Assembly: GCA_937919435.1 (NCBI GenBank)
Contig: CALFRR010000248.1
Location: 1-64,000 of the forward strand
Length of the DNA: 64,000 nt
Direction of reading: 5' to 3'
Source: an uncultured Alphaproteobacteria bacterium
GTDB taxonomy: Bacteria; Pseudomonadota; Alphaproteobacteria; Rhizobiales; Ancalomicrobiaceae
The translations under genes and the position numbers were made by a program. Numbering within the stretch: position 1 is the first letter of the stretch; each line of letters begins with the position of its first letter. Positions 30,864-39,407 of this stretch are shown here, in pieces. The notes below the pieces were generated by a model. The model did not search any database. It saw only the letters and a list, made by a program, of their open reading frames with translations, and had not been told where the DNA came from.

Positions 30864-31592
30864 ATGTCGCGTTTCCTCGCCGTCTCCATCGCCGTCCTCG
30901 CCACGGCGACCGCCGTCTCCTCGGCACGGGCCGACGACCGCTACGTCGAGCGGCCGCCCGTGGTGCTGTCGCCGAACGTCGCCGAACCCTGGACCGTGCA
31001 GTTGCGGCCGAGCTACCGGGACGTGACCGGTCCGGTGGTCTATGCGCCCACCCGTTCGAGCGTCCGCTTCTCGGCGTCGCCGGCGGTGGCGCCGGCGGTC
31101 CCGGTGCGCCAGGCGGCACTCGCCCCGGCGGCCGACGAAGAAGCGGTCGATCCGCGCTTCCTGCCCGCCGACGTCGACTACCGCTCGTCGCACGCGCCGG
31201 GGACCATCGTCGTCGACACGCCGTCGCGCTACCTCTATCTGGTCGAGGCGAACGGCAAGGCCCGGCGCTACGGAATCGGCGTCGGCCGGCCCGGCTTCCA
31301 GTGGGCCGGCGTCCACACGGTGACCCGCAAGGCGGAATGGCCGGACTGGACGCCGCCGGCAGCGATGCTGAAGCGCAAGCCGGACCTGCCGCGCCACATG
31401 GAGGGCGGGCCGGACAATCCGCTCGGCGCCCGTGCGCTCTATCTCGGATCGACCGAATACCGCATCCACGGATCGAACGAGCCGTGGACGATCGGCAAGG
31501 CGGTGTCTTCCGGCTGCATCCGCATGCGCAACGAAGACGTCACCGATCTCTATCGGCGGGTGCCGGTCGGAACCAAGGTGATCGTCCTCTGA
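30864..31592 (+). CDS. L,D-transpeptidase (YkuD domain)
   Basis: This 242-residue periplasmic enzyme has a signal peptide (about residues 1-20, ending SSARA) and a Pro/Ala-rich linker. The YkuD domain spans about residues 105-242. The active-site signature runs from YRIHGSNEP to SSGCIRMRNED, with the nucleophilic Cys in SSGCI. Such enzymes make 3-3 cross-links in peptidoglycan or attach proteins to it. The ATG at 30864 gives the signal peptide its normal position. It is monocistronic and converges with the DUF2189 gene across a long hairpin. Confidence 0.93.
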   Translation: MSRFLAVSIAVLATATAVSSARADDRYVERPPVVLSPNVAEPWTVQLRPSYRDVTGPVVYAPTRSSVRFSASPAVAPAVPVRQAALAPAADEEAVDPRFLPADVDYRSSHAPGTIVVDTPSRYLYLVEANGKARRYGIGVGRPGFQWAGVHTVTRKAEWPDWTPPAAMLKRKPDLPRHMEGGPDNPLGARALYLGSTEYRIHGSNEPWTIGKAVSSGCIRMRNEDVTDLYRRVPVGTKVIVL

Positions 31593-31660
31593 CCGACCGG
31601 CGTCGCCGACGCCGGCCCGACGTCCTTCCCGCATTCCTCCCCCCCCTGGAGGACGGTCCC

Positions 31661-31697
31661 CCCGGACGGAGCCGATCCGACCTCGGCTCCGTCCGGG
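31661..31697. terminator. Bidirectional hairpin between convergent genes
   Basis: A perfect 15-bp stem, CCCGGACGGAGCCGA / TCGGCTCCGTCCGGG, has a 7-base loop. It lies midway between the stops of the L,D-transpeptidase gene (31592) and the DUF2189 gene (31725). T runs are absent on both sides. Confidence 0.75.
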
Positions 31698-31724
31698 AGC
31701 GCGCCGCCACCGCCGATGGGGCGA

Positions 31725-32519
31725 TCAGTCGACGACGGCGCGCCGGTAGAGGTGCCAGGAGGCGTGGCCGAGCCAGGGCAGCACCACCAGCAGCCCGAGG
31801 AACATCGGCAGGATGGCGACCAGCAGCATGGTGGCGACGAACACCCCCCAACCGAGCATCACCATCGGCGAGGCGACGACCACCCGGATCGAGGTGATCA
31901 TCGCGGTGACCACGTCGCGGTCGCGATCGACCAACAACGGGTAGGACACCACCGAGATCGAGAAGATCAGCGTGGCGATCACCGCACCGATCAGATTGCC
32001 GGTCATCAGGAAGGCGACCCCGCGCGGCGTCGAGACGATCATCGAGACGACGTCGTCGAGAGCGACCGGCCGCGGCCCGAAGAACAGCGCCCAGACGAAG
32101 CCGGCGGCATAGACCCAGACGATCAGCCCGAACACCGAGACCAGCGCCATGTGCGCGATCTCGCGTCGCGCGTGTCCGGGAAGCCGCCCGACCAGCGAAG
32201 CGACGTCGACCGGCTCGCCCTGTTCGATCCGGCGGCTCGCCTCGTAGAGGCCGACCGCGGCGAAGGGCGCGATCAGCGCGAAGCCGGCGGCGAGCGGATA
32301 GACCAGGAACATCAGATCGGACGCCGCCGCCGCCCACAGCAACAGATTGCCGCCGAGCACGTAGACGGCACCGAGCAGCAGACCGAAGGTCGGGGCGGCA
32401 CGGAAGTCGCGCAGACCGGCGGCGAGAGCGGCGGAGATGTCGTCGGCCCCGACGGCGCGGACCGCGGGGTCGGCGAGTTGAGCGGCGCGCGGACTGGAAT
32501 CCACCGCGAGATGGGTCAT
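31725..32519 (-). CDS. DUF2189-type multi-pass membrane protein
   Basis: This 264-residue inner-membrane protein has a short cytosolic N-terminus and about six hydrophobic helices. It resembles the DUF2189 family (FGLLLGAVYVLGG, FALIAPFAAVGLYEASRR, LPWLGHASWHLYRR), which is frequent in alphaproteobacteria and without a firm function. The start is the ATG at 32519, with GGAGAG just upstream. It is divergent from the cytochrome c gene, and a short palindrome lies in the shared upstream region. Confidence 0.82.
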   Translation of the reverse strand: MTHLAVDSSPRAAQLADPAVRAVGADDISAALAAGLRDFRAAPTFGLLLGAVYVLGGNLLLWAAAASDLMFLVYPLAAGFALIAPFAAVGLYEASRRIEQGEPVDVASLVGRLPGHARREIAHMALVSVFGLIVWVYAAGFVWALFFGPRPVALDDVVSMIVSTPRGVAFLMTGNLIGAVIATLIFSISVVSYPLLVDRDRDVVTAMITSIRVVVASPMVMLGWGVFVATMLLVAILPMFLGLLVVLPWLGHASWHLYRRAVVD

Positions 32520-32869
32520 GGCGGCACTCTCCGGTTCGGCCCGTCCGGTTCGACGGGCCCGTAATGCGACAGATTGCCACACCACACCCCGACTTCAATC
32601 GATTTGAAGACGAGGTGCGAAAAATTCCGCCGAGTGACCCGCCCGCGCGATCGACATGAGAATTGGACGTAGAACGATTACAGAGTGCGCCGGCCGTGCG
32701 AAGAACGCGCGTCGAACGGCCTTCGGCGATCGGGAAACGGCGGCGGTGCGAGGGCGGCTCATCACCGCGTGCGCCGCAGCGGATCACCGAAATTACCAGT
32801 AGGCGTCACCGGCCGCCTCGGCTAGAGAGAAACACGGATCCTTTCCCGTCGACCCACCGGAGTGACCTC
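32520..32869. other. Divergent intergenic region DUF2189 / cytochrome c
   Basis: These 350 bases contain no gene that I can support. They include an AT-rich palindrome CTTCAA-N5-TTGAAG at 32593-32609, placed where an operator for either gene could be. Promoter hexamers are not clear. Confidence 0.45.
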
Positions 32870-33268
32870 ATGAAGACTGTCGTCGTTCTCGCCGTGCTCG
32901 GTTTCGTGGCCGCCGCCGGCACCGCCTCCGCCGCCGATCTCGCCGCCGGCGAGAAGTCCTTCGCCAAGTGCAAGATCTGCCACAAGATCGGCGAAGGCGC
33001 GACCAACATGGTCGGACCGGTGCTGAACGGGATCATCGGCCGCACCGCGGGGACCTACGAAGGCTTCAAGGGCTACGGCGAACCGCTGAAGAAGCTCGGC
33101 ACCGACGGTCTGGTGTGGGACGAGGCCAAGCTCAAGGAATACGTCCGCGACCCGAAGACCTTCAATCCGGGCACCAAGATGGCCTTCGCCGGCATCAAGG
33201 ACGACGCCGAACTCGACAACGTCGTCGCCTACGTCGCCCAGTTCGGAGCCGACGGCAAGAAGAAGTGA
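32870..33268 (+). CDS. Soluble class I cytochrome c (c2-like)
   Basis: This 132-residue periplasmic electron carrier has a cleavable signal peptide (about residues 1-21, ending TASA). A single CKICH haem-attachment site lies at about residues 34-38. The sixth-ligand Met is in TKMAFAG. The GPVLNGIIGRTAG and GTDGLVWDEAKL segments are typical of mitochondrial-type and c2 cytochromes, which shuttle electrons to oxidases. The ATG at 32870 has GGAG upstream. A 10-bp hairpin follows at 33314. It could serve the lactate oxidation operon downstream, but no direct link is shown. Confidence 0.93.
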   Translation: MKTVVVLAVLGFVAAAGTASAADLAAGEKSFAKCKICHKIGEGATNMVGPVLNGIIGRTAGTYEGFKGYGEPLKKLGTDGLVWDEAKLKEYVRDPKTFNPGTKMAFAGIKDDAELDNVVAYVAQFGADGKKK

Positions 33269-33313
33269 CCGGTAGGCGTGCGATCCGTTCCGCGGATCGC
33301 GCCCGTCGTTCCC

Positions 33314-33343
33314 GAGAGCCCCGCCCTTCCGGACGGGGCTCTC
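33314..33343 (+). terminator. Hairpin terminator after cytochrome c
   Basis: A perfect 10-bp stem, GAGAGCCCCG / CGGGGCTCTC, has a 10-base loop and starts 46 bases after the stop. Only GTCGTTTCG follows, so the T run is poor. Confidence 0.75.
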
Positions 33344-33497
33344 GTCGTTTCGCGGACCGGAATGGAACGGCCCGCATCCCGATTCGATCGCCGAATGCGG
33401 AAAATCCCTCTGCGGCGGTATGGTCATTCTGCCGAAAAACCCCTGTGACCGGCGGATTCCTCGGCTTCCGCGCAGGATTTTTCCCCCTCACGCCGAT

Positions 33498-33527
33498 TTG
33501 ACGCCCCCCGACGGCTCCGTCTATGGT
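33498..33527 (+). promoter_or_regulatory. Putative sigma70-type promoter of the lut operon
   Basis: TTGACG (33498-33503) and TATGGT (33522-33527) are separated by 18 bases. The leader to the lutA ATG is about 135 bases, leaving room for an operator. No LutR-type regulator gene is adjacent. Confidence 0.5.
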
Positions 33528-33668
33528 CCCGCCACGGCCTCTCCCGAGGCGGTGCAGGGCTCGACACGAGATCGTGGAACGGCCCGGAAGACCGGCCGCT
33601 TCTCGCTTCTGCGCTCCGGTCTCGTCCGCGAGCGAAACTCATTCGCGACAGAGGACCGCCGACCGATC

Positions 33669-34448
33669 ATGCCGCCCGTCGCCAAACGCCTCCGCGTGGG
33701 GCTGTTCGTCACCTGTCTCGTCGATCTCTTCCGCCCGACGGTCGGCTTCGCCGCCGTCAAACTGCTCGAGGACGCCGGGTGCGTCGTCGAGGTGCCGGAG
33801 GGGCAGACCTGCTGCGGCCAGCCCGCCTACAACAACGGCGACGTGGCCGATGCGAAGAAGCTGGCGCAGAACGTGATCGCCACCTTCGAGGGCTTCGACC
33901 GGGTGGTGGTGCCGTCCGGCTCCTGCGCCGGGATGATCGTGCGCCACTATCCGACGCTGTTCGAGGCGTCCGATCCGTGGCGCCGGCGGGCCGAAGCGCT
34001 CGCCGCCAAGACCCACGAGCTGGTGTCGTTCCTGACCGACGTGCTCGGGGTGGAGACCACCGGCGCCAAGTATTCCGGCACCGTCACCTATCACGACAGC
34101 TGCTCGGGCCTCAGGGAACTCGGGATCCGCGAGCAGCCGCGCAAGCTCTTGAAGGCGACCGGCGCCGAGATCGTCGAGATGAAGGATTCCGACGTCTGCT
34201 GCGGCTTCGGCGGCACCTTCTCGGTGAAGTATCCGGAGATCTCGGGCACCATCGTCGACAAGAAGGCGGTGACCATCGAGGCGAGCGGGGCGGAGACCCT
34301 GGTCGCCGGCGATCTCGGTTGCCTCGTCAACATGGCCGGGCGCCTGTCGCGGCGCGGCGCCAGGACCAGAGTGCGGCACGTCGCCGAGATCCTCGCCGGC
34401 ATGGCCGACGGACCGGCGATCGGCGAGACCCGGGGAGGCAGGAAATGA
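33669..34448 (+). CDS. lutA: L-lactate oxidation complex subunit LutA (Fe-S oxidoreductase)
   Basis: This 259-residue protein has two cysteine-rich CCG domains, with QTCCGQPAYNNG and SGSCAGMI in the first and DSCSG and CCGFGGTFSVKYPEIS in the second. It is the LutA/LldE subunit of the non-flavin L-lactate dehydrogenase LutABC, which oxidises L-lactate to pyruvate using Fe-S clusters. The ATG at 33669 is preferred over upstream in-frame starts because the family begins RVGLFVTCLVD. Its stop overlaps the lutB start in an ATGA. Confidence 0.93.
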   Translation: MPPVAKRLRVGLFVTCLVDLFRPTVGFAAVKLLEDAGCVVEVPEGQTCCGQPAYNNGDVADAKKLAQNVIATFEGFDRVVVPSGSCAGMIVRHYPTLFEASDPWRRRAEALAAKTHELVSFLTDVLGVETTGAKYSGTVTYHDSCSGLRELGIREQPRKLLKATGAEIVEMKDSDVCCGFGGTFSVKYPEISGTIVDKKAVTIEASGAETLVAGDLGCLVNMAGRLSRRGARTRVRHVAEILAGMADGPAIGETRGGRK

Positions 34449-35890
34449 AGATCACCTCTCCCGATTTCGAGCGCAAGGCGAGCAAGGCGCTGCACGACCC
34501 GATGCTCCAGAAGGCCCTCTCCAACATCGAGAAGGGCTTCATCGCCAAGCGGATCAAGGCGGCCGCCGCGCTGCCGGAGTTCGACGACCTGCGCGACCGG
34601 GCCCGCGACATCAAGAACCACACGCTCGAACGGCTCGACCTCTATCTCGAAGCCTTCGAACGGCGGGTCCAGGCGGCGGGCGGCGAAGTCCACTGGGCGG
34701 AGACCCCGGACGACGCCCGCGCGATCATCGCCGACATCTGCAAGCGCGTCGGCGCCCGGACGGTGACCAAGGGCAAGAGCATGATCTCCGAGGAGATCGC
34801 GCTCAACGAGCACCTGGAGAGCCTCGGACTCGAGCCGGTCGAGACCGATCTCGGCGAATACATCGTCCAGATCCGCGGCGAATATCCGAGCCACATCATC
34901 GCCCCGGCGGTGCATCTGACCAAGGAGCAGGTCGCCGACGACTTCCGCCGGGTGCACGGTCACCTCGACGCGAAGCGCGATCTGACCGAGCCGACCACCC
35001 TGCTCGGCGAAGCCCGCACCGTGCTGCGCGAGAAGTTCATCGCCGCCGACGTCGGGATCACCGGCGCCAACTTCCTGGTCGCCGAGACCGGATCGGTGGT
35101 GCTGGTCACCAACGAGGGCAACGGCGATCTGACCCAGACGCTGCCCAAGGCGACGATCGTGCTGGCGACCCCGGAGAAGGTGGTGCCGACGCTCGAGGAC
35201 GTCGACACGATGCTGCGCCTGCTCGCCCGTTCGGCGACCGGTCAGGACCTGTCGGTCTACACGACCTTCGCCACCGGCGCGAAGCGGCCGGGCGATCCCG
35301 ACGGGCCGGCCGAGTTCCACGTGGTGCTGCTCGACAACGGCCGCACCGCGATGCTCGGCACCGAGTTCCAGGACATGCTGCGCTGCATCCGCTGCGGCAC
35401 CTGCATCAACCACTGCCCGGTCTATCACGTGCTCGGCGGCCACGCCTACGGATGGGTCTATCCCGGCCCGATGGGCGCGGTGCTGACCCCGACCCTGGTC
35501 GGCATCGACAAGGCGGGGCATCTGCCCAACGCCTCGAGCTTCTGCGGGCGGTGCGAGGACGTCTGCCCGATGCGGATTCCGCTGCCACGGATGATGCGGG
35601 CCTGGCGCAACCGCGAGTTCGAGCGGGCGCTCAATCCGGCGGTCACCCGGTTCGGCCTCCGGGCCTGGGCCTTCCTCGCGGCGCGGCCGCAGATCTACCA
35701 CAAGATCAACCGGATCGCGTCGCTGGTGCTGTCCGGGCTGGCGGCCGGGCGCGGCCGGATCCGCAAGCTGCCCTTCGCCGGTTCGTGGACCTCGGTGCGC
35801 GACATGCCGGCGCCGGAAGGCGGCACCTTCCAGGAGCTGTGGAAGGAACGGCGCGCCGCGTCGACGACCGAATCCTCGAAAGCGCACTGA
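34445..35890 (+). CDS. lutB: L-lactate oxidation complex subunit LutB
   Basis: This 481-residue iron-sulfur subunit has an N-terminal LutB/LUD domain (about residues 60-300, including TKGKSMISEEI and NEGNGDL). Two cluster motifs follow, CIRCGTCINHCP and CGRCEDVCP, spaced as for 4Fe-4S ferredoxin sites. It passes electrons within LutABC. It is coupled to lutA by an ATGA overlap, and lutC follows 15 bases after the stop. The sequence is full length, with no missing motif. Confidence 0.94.
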   Translation: MKITSPDFERKASKALHDPMLQKALSNIEKGFIAKRIKAAAALPEFDDLRDRARDIKNHTLERLDLYLEAFERRVQAAGGEVHWAETPDDARAIIADICKRVGARTVTKGKSMISEEIALNEHLESLGLEPVETDLGEYIVQIRGEYPSHIIAPAVHLTKEQVADDFRRVHGHLDAKRDLTEPTTLLGEARTVLREKFIAADVGITGANFLVAETGSVVLVTNEGNGDLTQTLPKATIVLATPEKVVPTLEDVDTMLRLLARSATGQDLSVYTTFATGAKRPGDPDGPAEFHVVLLDNGRTAMLGTEFQDMLRCIRCGTCINHCPVYHVLGGHAYGWVYPGPMGAVLTPTLVGIDKAGHLPNASSFCGRCEDVCPMRIPLPRMMRAWRNREFERALNPAVTRFGLRAWAFLAARPQIYHKINRIASLVLSGLAAGRGRIRKLPFAGSWTSVRDMPAPEGGTFQELWKERRAASTTESSKAH

Positions 35891-35905
35891 ACCGGGACGG
35901 AACCG

Positions 35906-36570
35906 ATGACCGCTCGCGACGCCATTCTCTCCCGGATCCGCCGTCAGATCGGTGCTTCGGCGCTCGACGACGGCACCCGCCGCGCCGAGGTCGTGGCGCG
36001 GCTGCGCGACCATCCGAAGGGCCTGATCCCGGCCCGCGGCCATCTGCCGGGGCCGGCGCGGCTCGACCTGTTCCAGACGATCGCCGAGACCTATTCGCCG
36101 TGCCGGGGGCGATCGCGGACTACCTGCGCGCGAAGAACCTGCCGCGGACGGTCCGTCGAGGCACCGATCCGCGACTGGCCGGTTTGCCCGTCGCCGAGAA
36201 GGAACCGCAGCTGACGGTCCAGGTCGGTCCGTCCGACGGCACCGATCCGGTCGGCCTCGGCCATGCCTTCGCGGCGGTCGCCGAATCCGGCACCATCGTG
36301 ATGACCTCGGGACCGGACAACCCGACCACCCTCGGCTTCCTGCCGGAGCATCATCTGGTGGTGATCCGGGCCGAGGATCTGGTCGCCGACTACGAGACCG
36401 TGTGGGACCGGCTTCGTGCCGTCCACGGCGAGGCGACGCTGCCGAGGAACGTCAATCTGGTCACCGGCCCGTCGCGCTCCGGCGACATCGAGCAGACCAT
36501 CCTGCTCGGCGCCCACGGACCGCGCTCACTGCATCTGATCGTCGTCGGCGAACCGACCGACGAGGCCTGA
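35906..36570 (+). pseudogene. lutC: L-lactate oxidation complex subunit LutC, reading frame disrupted
   Basis: The N-terminal part reads in one frame from the ATG at 35906 (ARDAILSRIRRQIG...LFQTIAETYS). The C-terminal part, from AVPGAIADYLRAKNLP to the stop at 36570, reads in another and carries the LUD-domain segments SGTIVMTSG and GAHGPRSLHLIVVG. The break lies between about 36090 and 36105. Left in the first frame, translation stops at 36214. The shift equals loss of one base or of a 3n+1 segment. Homologues as I recall them have roughly ten more residues at the junction, which favours a short deletion. It could be a true mutation, an assembly error or programmed frameshifting. lutA and lutB are intact. 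Confidence 0.8.
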
Positions 36571-36605
36571 CGATCGGCCGACCACCCGTCCGCAGCGACC
36601 GAACG

Positions 36606-36626
36606 CGCCCGCCCTCCCGGCGGGCG
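36606..36626 (+). terminator. Hairpin terminator after the lut operon
   Basis: An 8-bp stem, CGCCCGCC / GGCGGGCG, has a 5-base loop and lies 36 bases after the lutC stop, followed by TCGTCGTT. Confidence 0.65.
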
Positions 36627-36785
36627 TCGTCGTTCCGGGAAGCGTGGCGGGCGTCCATCAGTTCCTCTGATCGAATCGTTCAGAAGGTTTCACTTTCCTC
36701 GGCCCCGATATTTCGTTCCACTGCGGAGATCCGTCGGCGCTCGCGCCCCGGCGCTCGCCCCTCCCGCCGAGGCCACCCGCGTCCC

Positions 36786-37745
36786 ATGTCGACGACCCCC
36801 GTCTCCGCCGCCGATCCCGTCGCCCCCGAGCCGGCCGCCGCGATCCGTTCGCCGCGGCGCGGCGAAGGCCGGTTCGGCCCGGCGGAGGTCGGGCTCTATG
36901 CGGTCACCGTCTTCGCCTGGTCGACCAGCTGGATCGCGATGAAGGCGCAGATCGGCATGGTCGAGCCGGAGGTGTCGCTGCTCTGGCGCTTCCTGATCGC
37001 GGCGGCGAGCATGTGGCTGCTGGCGGCGGGGCGGGGCGAACGGCTGCGCACGACGTTCGCCGAACAGGGGAAGTTCGCCCTGCTCGGGCTGTTCCTGTTC
37101 TCGACCAACTTCGCGCTGTTCTACCACGGCGCCTCGCGGCTGCCGTCGGGACTGTTGTCGGTGGTGTTCTCGCTCGCCGCGGTCGGCAATCTGCTGCTCG
37201 GGCGGGTGCTGTTCCGCCAACCGATCTCGGCCCGCGTGGCGTTCGGCGCGCTCTGCGGCTTCCTCGGGGTCGCCGCGATGTTCCGGCCGCAGCTCGCCGG
37301 GGCGGATCTTACCGGCGAGGCGGCGGTCGGCCTCGCGCTGTGCTGCCTCGGCACCCTCTCCTTCTGCTCGGGCAACATGGTGTCGAGCCGCCTGCAACTG
37401 GCCGGGGTGCCGGTGTTGGCGGCCTCGGCCTGGGGGATGACCTGGGGCTGCGGTCTGCTCGGCCTCTACATCGCCGTTCGGGGGCTGCCGCTCGTCTTCG
37501 ATCCCGCACCGCTCTACGTCGGGTCGCTGCTGTGGCTGGCGCTGGTCGCCTCGGTCGCGGCGTTCTGGGCCTATCTGACCCTGCTCGGGCGAATCGGGGC
37601 GGCGCGGGCCGGCTACGCGACGGTGATGTTCCCGGTGTTCGCGCTGGCGATCTCGACGGTCCTGGAAGGCTACGTCTGGACGGTCTCGGCGGCGATCGGG
37701 CTGGGACTGGTCCTCGTCGGCAATCTCTTCGTGTTGCGGCGTTGA
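36786..37745 (+). CDS. DMT superfamily (EamA) transporter
   Basis: This 319-residue inner-membrane protein has a 30-residue cytosolic N-terminus and then about ten helices in two EamA repeats (starting VTVFAWSTSWIAMKAQIG, a usual first-helix pattern). It is probably an exporter of amino acids or other metabolites, but the cargo is unknown. The ATG at 36786 is the first Met giving a normal N-terminus; no strong ribosome binding site is seen. It is not closely related to the DMT protein at 10747-11697 over its helices. It is apparently monocistronic. Confidence 0.87.
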   Translation: MSTTPVSAADPVAPEPAAAIRSPRRGEGRFGPAEVGLYAVTVFAWSTSWIAMKAQIGMVEPEVSLLWRFLIAAASMWLLAAGRGERLRTTFAEQGKFALLGLFLFSTNFALFYHGASRLPSGLLSVVFSLAAVGNLLLGRVLFRQPISARVAFGALCGFLGVAAMFRPQLAGADLTGEAAVGLALCCLGTLSFCSGNMVSSRLQLAGVPVLAASAWGMTWGCGLLGLYIAVRGLPLVFDPAPLYVGSLLWLALVASVAAFWAYLTLLGRIGAARAGYATVMFPVFALAISTVLEGYVWTVSAAIGLGLVLVGNLFVLRR

Positions 37746-37851
37746 GACACCCGCGGAAAACGGCGGGTCACTCGCATTCTAGAGACGACGTTCACGGCTC
37801 GTAAGGACTTGGGCGCCAGACTCCGCACGAGGTCACACAGGAGTGCTCGAG

Positions 37852-38337
37852 ATGTCCGTCCAAGTGACCGCTCGGCCGCCGCCCCGGCTGCCGATCCGTC
37901 AGAGCCGGCGTCACGGAAACGAGGCGCAACACCGCGAAGGGGGCCACCACTCGCCGGCCCTCAGCTGGCGCGAAACACTCGCGCTGGTCGTCGAAGGCAT
38001 CGCAGGCGGTGCCCTGGTTCTCGGGGTGCTTCTGCTCATCTATCTCGTCGGCAGTCCGACGTCGATGTTCGATCGGATGTTCGATCCGAAGGCGAGAATG
38101 AGCGACGGCACCGAACCCGCTCCGCCGCCGCGCCACACGACGCTCTACACCAACTACGGCAACGGAAAGCTGCTGGTGCGGGAGATCGATGCGGAAAGCG
38201 TGCGGATCCGTGGGACGATCTCCAAACAGGACGCCGACATCGCGATGAACATGTATCGCGACCCGCGGCGCATGGGGATCGATCCGAACGCCGACGCCAC
38301 GGCGCGGCTCAACGCCTTCTCCAACACCTTCAAATGA
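37852..38337 (+). CDS. Single-pass membrane protein, unknown function
   Basis: I do not recognise this gene. It encodes 161 residues: a basic cytosolic N-terminus (residues 1-40, rich in Arg, His and Pro), one membrane helix (about 46-66, GIAGGALVLGVLLLIYLVG) and a periplasmic part of about 95 residues. The periplasmic part has no cysteine and includes HTTLYTNYGNGKLLV and TISKQDADIAMNMYRDPRRM. The ATG at 37852 has AGGAG eight bases upstream. The stop overlaps the convergent LysR gene by 8 bases. Codon use is normal, so it looks native. Confidence 0.75.
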   Translation: MSVQVTARPPPRLPIRQSRRHGNEAQHREGGHHSPALSWRETLALVVEGIAGGALVLGVLLLIYLVGSPTSMFDRMFDPKARMSDGTEPAPPPRHTTLYTNYGNGKLLVREIDAESVRIRGTISKQDADIAMNMYRDPRRMGIDPNADATARLNAFSNTFK

Positions 38338-39244
38338 GGATGCGGCCGTCGCGCTGAAGTGCGGCGGCACGATCCGAGAGGTTGCCGAGCGCGGCGACGA
38401 TCTCGGCGATCAGGACGGTGGCGACCTCGGTCGACCGCCCACGCGGCTTCAGAATGCCGATCTCGACCGGCGGCAGACGCGGGAAGCCTTCGGCCTCGCC
38501 GAGCACCCGCATGCCCGGGCGGAGCGCCGATTCCGGCAGCACCGACACCGCCAACCCGGCGAGCACCGCGGCTCCGACCGCACTCGAGTTCCAACTCACG
38601 TAGAGCAGACGATGGCTGCGGCCGGCGGCTTCCAGCGCGTCGAGCGCCGCCCGACGCCAGTCGCAGGTCGGCCGCCCGAGCGCCAGCGGCAGCGGCTCGA
38701 TCGCGTGGGTCGCGTGACCGCGGCCGGTCACCCAGAGCAGCGGCTCGCGCCGGATCACTTCGGCCGCACCCTTCTCGCGCACATGGGTGACGATCGCCAC
38801 GTCGAGGTCGCCGGCCTCGATCGCCTCGACCAGATTGGGCGTCGGCGCACAGACCACCGTCACTTCGGCCCGCGGGTTCGACGACGAGAAGCGGGCCATG
38901 ATCTCCGGCAGGAAGCGGTCGGCGTATTCGTCGGGCGTGCCGAGGCGGACGCGGCCGGTCAGCGCGGCGTCGCCGAACAACGCCAGCGTCTCGTCGTTCA
39001 GCCGCAGCAGCCGGCGGGCATGGGCGAGCAGACGTTCGCCGTCTTCGCTGAGGCGGGACTGGCGGCCGTCGCGCAGGAAGATCGGCTTGCCCACCCGCTC
39101 CTCGAGCCGGCGCATCTGCATCGACACCGCCGACTGGGTCTTGGCCACAGCATCGGCGGCGCGGGTGAAACTGCCGGTGTCGACGATCGCCACGAAGGTC
39201 CGCAGCTGGTCGAGATCGAGCGTGGCGGGCACGGCGCACCTCAT
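38330..39244 (-). CDS. LysR-family transcriptional regulator (LrhA-like)
   Basis: This 304-residue regulator has an N-terminal winged helix-turn-helix (about residues 8-67, LDQLRTFVAIVDTGSFTRAA, then TQSAVSMQMRRLEE). A ligand-binding domain follows (about 95-295, starting RVRLGTPDEYADRFLP). The DEYAD and RRLLRLNDETL features resemble the LrhA/PecT branch, which in other bacteria controls motility or virulence genes. The target is unknown. It is divergent from the DUF1127 gene and could control it or itself from the 163-base gap. The start is the ATG at 39244, with no clear ribosome binding site. Confidence 0.9.
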   Translation of the reverse strand: MRCAVPATLDLDQLRTFVAIVDTGSFTRAADAVAKTQSAVSMQMRRLEERVGKPIFLRDGRQSRLSEDGERLLAHARRLLRLNDETLALFGDAALTGRVRLGTPDEYADRFLPEIMARFSSSNPRAEVTVVCAPTPNLVEAIEAGDLDVAIVTHVREKGAAEVIRREPLLWVTGRGHATHAIEPLPLALGRPTCDWRRAALDALEAAGRSHRLLYVSWNSSAVGAAVLAGLAVSVLPESALRPGMRVLGEAEGFPRLPPVEIGILKPRGRSTEVATVLIAEIVAALGNLSDRAAALQRDGRILI

Positions 39245-39407
39245 CAAAATTCTTGAAGCACGAGATTAAAAACATTCGTTGGATCGATCAATCGAGACGG
39301 CGCATGGTTCGCTCGTCCCGACCAACCCCCGAACCTCGCCGAGAACTCGTCCCGAGTCTCGCGGAGGTTCGTCGCGTCCGGTCTCCCTCGTTCAGGAGGA
39401 TCTTCCG

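Larger units (their letters stand above)
33269..33668. other. Intergenic region cytochrome c / lutA
   Basis: These 400 bases hold the cytochrome c terminator (33314-33343) and the lutA promoter candidate (33498-33527). I see no gene. The rest, including a 140-base leader before lutA, shows no element I can name. Confidence 0.5.
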
